A program made the position numbers and the translations under genes. A stretch of DNA of 9,750 nucleotides, taken from the NCBI GenBank assembly GCA_900553845.1, contig USEW01000067.1, positions 1-9,750 on the forward strand, given 5' to 3'. The notes under the pieces were generated by a model. The model did no database searches and was not told where the DNA came from. It saw only the letters and a list, made by a program, of their open reading frames with translations. Positions 6,967 to 9,750 of this stretch are shown here, one piece after another; positions within the stretch are counted from its first letter, which is position 1, and each line of letters begins with the position of its first letter. The DNA is from an uncultured bacterium (GTDB taxonomy: Bacteria; Cyanobacteriota; Vampirovibrionia; Gastranaerophilales; Gastranaerophilaceae).

Positions 6967-6978
6967 CTCTTTTTCTCC
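6967..6978 (-). promoter_or_regulatory. Ribosome binding site deciding the start of the GT5-like gene
   Basis: Reading the minus strand, GGAG (6978-6975) lies 11 nt, and AAAGAG (6972-6967) 3 nt, before the ATG at 6963. The upstream ATG at 6981 is preceded by ATCAAAG, with no purine-rich match. The downstream ATG, giving MKIEKLNYN, is therefore preferred, though the spacing is not ideal. Confidence 0.45.
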
Positions 6979-7078
6979 CATCTTTGATGCTGATATCTAA
7001 TATATTAAAAACCCTAAAAATAAAATATGCTAATTTTATAAAATTTTTTGTGTTTTTTTTTACAAAACTTTACAAAAA

Positions 7079-7726
7079 CTATAAAATATTCTTTTTCATA
7101 AGCTCTACTTTCATTTTATTTAAAGCTATTTGTATTAATCTTGAAATACGTGATTGTGATATTTTAAACTCCTCACTTATATCTTTTAATTTTTTATCTT
7201 GGTAGAATCTGTTTTCAATAAGTTCTCTTTCTCTGGGTGTAAGTGTACACATTGACTCCTTTATTGCGTTTGCCATTTCCCGAAATACGACCTTTTCTTC
7301 AGGATTACGATTTTTGTCTTTTATTGTAAGCGGGTTTTCATTGTCCTGCATATCATCAATTGATAAAATCGTCTTATAAATAGCTTCACGCAGTATAAGC
7401 TCATTTGCCTCTTCACCTTCTTTAACAAAGAGCATGTTTCTGTCATGCTTTGAAAGCTTTGCTCCATACCAACGCCACCTCCTTCGAACTTCATTTCTTA
7501 TCGCCCATTTTATTGCTGTTGTTATATACGAATTGTTCAGATTATCCATATTATTTTTTTTGTTTAAATAATGGACTACCTGTATCCCTATATTAACAAT
7601 TTCATTATACTCAATTAAATAATTTGATGCAATATTTTTATATTCTACTTTTGATATTGTTTCAATCAAACTTAAGTAATCTTTTATATTAAACTTTTTC
7701 TTTTCCTTCACCTGAATTGAATCCAT
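7079..7726 (-). CDS. Sigma-70 family RNA polymerase sigma factor
   Basis: The 215-residue protein has the two core sigma domains. Region 2 spans about 33-90, with YLIEYNEIVNIGIQVV resembling the core-binding helices, then SYITTAIKWAIRNEVRRR as the -10 recognition and melting segment, and an unusual basic-aromatic run RRRWRWYG (81-88). The linker (about 91-150) ends SIDDMQDNENPL...NRNPEEKV, as in SigB/FliA-type factors. Region 4 (about 160-208) has LTPRERELIENRF and the helix-turn-helix LKDISEEFKISQSRISRLIQ (180-199), which reads the -35. It lacks region 1 and most of region 3, so it is an alternative factor rather than the housekeeping one. No anti-sigma gene is visible. It sits between the GHL10 gene and the GT5-like gene on the same strand. 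The ATG has no clear Shine-Dalgarno; AAGG lies about 20 nt upstream. Target genes are unknown. Confidence 0.9.
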   Translation of the reverse strand: MDSIQVKEKKKFNIKDYLSLIETISKVEYKNIASNYLIEYNEIVNIGIQVVHYLNKKNNMDNLNNSYITTAIKWAIRNEVRRRWRWYGAKLSKHDRNMLFVKEGEEANELILREAIYKTILSIDDMQDNENPLTIKDKNRNPEEKVVFREMANAIKESMCTLTPRERELIENRFYQDKKLKDISEEFKISQSRISRLIQIALNKMKVELMKKNIL

Positions 7727-7756
7727 ATTAGACCATAGTCATTTTGCCTTTTTTTT

Positions 7757-7785
7757 ATACTACAATAAACCTTATTCTTTTTCAA
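7757..7785 (-). promoter_or_regulatory. Putative promoter of the sigma factor gene
   Basis: On the minus strand, TTGAAA (7785-7780) and TAGTAT (7762-7757) are 17 bp apart, optimal for a sigma-70-type promoter. They lie in the 91-bp gap after the GHL10 gene, about 30 bp before the sigma ATG. The -35 matches 5 of 6 and the -10 matches 4 of 6. This suggests the sigma gene, and perhaps the GT5-like gene after it, has its own promoter. Confidence 0.4.
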
Positions 7786-7817
7786 TACATAATTTGATAT
7801 TTTTTAGACTTATTTTT

Positions 7818-9671
7818 TTATTTTCTTCTTTTGAAAAAACGTTTCTTTTTTTGTTTAACATCTTTTTTAATTTCAATATTTGAAGAAGATGTATTTTTTA
7901 AATCAACACGATTGAAAACACGTTCTTGCAATGTAGCTTTATATTTATCTTTAAAATGAGCGTAGTCAAACAAAACAATCCCGTTTGAGTTTAGCTTGCG
8001 CGCTTCATGGATTAATCTGAGAAGATCATCACAGCTTCCATCCATAAATGGAATAAACAAGCCGGAATATACTTTTGTGCCGGGTGATATATTTATTTTT
8101 ATATCCTGTATCTGGTTTTGTGCAACGAGTTTATCACAGGTTAATATTAAAGGAGTGAATCCGTCGACATAACCCTTAAGAGACCATGTCCGCCAGTCCT
8201 GCATTTTTACATCAAGGCTTTTTTGACGGTCTGGAAATATTACAGCCGTTAACAATATATTATTTTTTCTGCATATTTTTGATACACTGCTTACAAATTC
8301 TGTTATTTTATTTTGTCTGTATGTTGCCCATACATCCCAGTTTTCATCTTTATATTTTATATCAACAGGGTCAATATTATACATGTTTTTAAATTCATAT
8401 CTTGCATATTGTGTATATCCCCAGTTTGAACGTTCATACCCGCCCATTGAAGGGGGCTGGCTTTGAGGATAACGTATATAGTCTAAATTTATACCATCGG
8501 GTCTGTATTTGGTTATAATCTCATTTATTAACTCAAGCAAAAACACTTGAACATCCGGGTGCGCAGGGTCAAGAAAATAACCATTATGTTCGGATATTGA
8601 ATAAACAGGTTCATCCGAAGTGTAAAGGGCTTTTGTAGTATTTGCCCAGCCTGGCTTTACCCTCAATATATGACAAGGACTGCTTTTTGGATTTTTATTA
8701 CCTACATAAAAACTTTCAAACCATATATGGATTTTCATATTTCGTTTGTGTGCTTCGTTTATATACGCTTTTAAAGGATCAAAGCCAGCAAATTCTTCAT
8801 ACTGCGGGATAAATCCGTATTTTTGCAATACATCGCTTTTGTATATTGTTTTACCATGTAGATAAGTTTCAAGGAAAACATTGTCAATACCTGACTCTTT
8901 TATTTTCTCCAAAGTCTTAACAACTTCATCATTACTTGTTTGTGTTGGACGTATCCATATACCTTTAAGCTCGTTATTACGGTATGGTAAAGCATTTTCA
9001 AGTGCCTTACTTGCATTATCCATAGCTTCTTTTGCTATTTTCTGAACATCAGAAGGGTGTTTTTTTGCCTTTTCAAGATTATTGTATGCTTTATTCATAT
9101 AATTCCTTGAATTTGAATAGTTATATCCGTTTTCGTTTTTTAAATAATAATTTATTATTGACTGGGTTTCTGACAATTTCTCCTGTGCATTAAATATAAA
9201 ACTGTCAGGTGTAATAAACGTATAAAGCATATTTCTTTCGCGGTCGATTATTACATATGAGCCTACAGTTATATTTTCGTTTATCCATTTTTTAGCTCGG
9301 CCATGACCGCTTAAAACATAACCGTTTGGAGGAATAACTGAATCAGCTCCGTTTATCTGGGTTACAACAGAGTCAATTACTATCGCTTCTGTTCCAAATT
9401 CATTTGTTCCAGTTGTTTTAAATCTGTACTCCGGGGTATATACAATTAATTGGTTTGCGCCGCGCTGACCCGGAAGATAGCTGTTTATTAAATCAGGTTT
9501 AGGATCTATAAGACTTATTTTTGCAGTTGATTCTTTATATATTAATGGATGCAGTTGATAGAATTTTGATATTTCTTCGTTAAGTTCGTTTGAATGTGCA
9601 TTATTCACTATTATATTAAAGATAAATAATAAAATAAATATATTATATATTATTTTTAAAACTTTTTTCAT
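7818..9671 (-). CDS. Exported GHL10 family (DUF187/YngK-like) glycoside-hydrolase-like protein
   Basis: The protein has 617 residues. A Sec signal peptide (1-27) has a hydrophobic core at 5-22 and likely cleavage after AHS. An N-terminal domain (about 45-155) carries GTNEFGTEAIV (88-98) and IPPNGYVLSGHGRAKKW (113-129), which I associate with GHL10 proteins of cyanobacteria. A helical Ala/Lys/Asn linker (about 160-230) follows. The GHL10 TIM barrel (about 235-585) shows KGIWIRPTQTSNDEVV (236-251), NMKIHIWFESFYVG (311-324), NGYFLDPAHPDVQ (363-375) and PDGINLDYIRYP (391-402). Asp397 and Glu319 are candidate catalytic acids. The family is thought to act on glycans of the cell envelope or diet, but its reaction is poorly defined. 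The C-terminus (602-617) is strongly basic, ending KKKRFFKRRK, and might bind an anionic wall polymer or membrane. The ATG has only a weak purine stretch directly before it. It ends 91 bp before the sigma gene. Confidence 0.88.
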   Translation of the reverse strand: MKKVLKIIYNIFILLFIFNIIVNNAHSNELNEEISKFYQLHPLIYKESTAKISLIDPKPDLINSYLPGQRGANQLIVYTPEYRFKTTGTNEFGTEAIVIDSVVTQINGADSVIPPNGYVLSGHGRAKKWINENITVGSYVIIDRERNMLYTFITPDSFIFNAQEKLSETQSIINYYLKNENGYNYSNSRNYMNKAYNNLEKAKKHPSDVQKIAKEAMDNASKALENALPYRNNELKGIWIRPTQTSNDEVVKTLEKIKESGIDNVFLETYLHGKTIYKSDVLQKYGFIPQYEEFAGFDPLKAYINEAHKRNMKIHIWFESFYVGNKNPKSSPCHILRVKPGWANTTKALYTSDEPVYSISEHNGYFLDPAHPDVQVFLLELINEIITKYRPDGINLDYIRYPQSQPPSMGGYERSNWGYTQYARYEFKNMYNIDPVDIKYKDENWDVWATYRQNKITEFVSSVSKICRKNNILLTAVIFPDRQKSLDVKMQDWRTWSLKGYVDGFTPLILTCDKLVAQNQIQDIKINISPGTKVYSGLFIPFMDGSCDDLLRLIHEARKLNSNGIVLFDYAHFKDKYKATLQERVFNRVDLKNTSSSNIEIKKDVKQKKKRFFKRRK

Positions 9672-9750
9672 TCTTTAATTTTACATCAAGTTAAAAAAAA
9701 ATAAAAGATAAAGCTAATTAACCACAAGATGATTCTTAATGATTTCAAAA

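Noticed and set aside
7032..7045. 14-bp perfect palindrome AATTTTATAAAATT between the sigma and GT5-like genes
   Set aside because: It is all A+T in a very A+T-rich gap, and on the minus strand no T-run follows. Chance is the simplest explanation.
7061..7080. Tandem TACAAAACTT/TACAAAAACT repeat after the sigma gene
   Set aside because: The copies are imperfect, of low complexity and only two in number, and one overlaps the sigma stop codon. There is not enough for an operator call.
9714..9749. Possible last 11 codons and TAG stop of another minus-strand gene (ending HLVVN)
   Set aside because: Only 36 bases are visible, and another reading frame is open there too, so a coding call cannot be supported.

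Overview
The window is strongly A+T-rich and uses the standard bacterial code, with Shine-Dalgarno sites and ATG, GTG and TTG starts. It holds six complete protein genes, a seventh cut off by the left edge, and one more whose end may lie at the extreme right. I see no tRNA, rRNA, CRISPR array, transposase or integrase. The gene set (a GshB-like ATP-grasp enzyme, RsmH next to a small FtsL-like protein, a very large starch-synthase-like protein with the signature PSRFAPCELTDLEAM, and a GHL10 protein with an extra N-terminal domain of cyanobacterial appearance) suggests an uncultured gut-type member of the Melainabacteria/Vampirovibrionia (Gastranaerophilales-like) lineage. This is inference from gene style, and an A+T-rich firmicute is not excluded.

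Left part (1-1373). The 3' end of a plus-strand gene encodes a perfect 11-residue hendecad coiled coil, carried on a near-identical 33/66-bp DNA repeat. Its stop codon directly abuts the stop codon of a minus-strand gene for a GshB-like ATP-grasp ligase whose nucleotide and lid loops look altered. A 118-bp divergent region follows, with an extended -10 element facing right.

Middle-left part (1374-3717). A plus-strand unit encodes a small exported protein of unknown function, RsmH (16S rRNA C1402 N4-methyltransferase) and an FtsL-like divisome protein. The pair rsmH-ftsL is the usual start of the division and cell wall (dcw) cluster, but here it ends after ftsL. A long A+T hairpin separates it from the convergent genes on the right.

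Right part (3718-9671). Three minus-strand genes read, in transcription order: an exported GHL10 (DUF187/YngK-like) glycoside-hydrolase-like protein, a sigma-70-family factor with a plausible promoter, and a 1081-residue protein built on a GT5 (glycogen/starch synthase) GT-B core. The last has large insertions, a C-terminal glycine-rich membrane segment and an acidic tail, and Ala in place of the first Glu of the EX7E catalytic motif. A sigma factor between a secreted glycan-acting protein and a membrane-tethered glycosyltransferase-like protein hints at a regulated surface-glycan or storage-glycan module. That link rests on context only. This is the part of the window most likely to hold undescribed biology.
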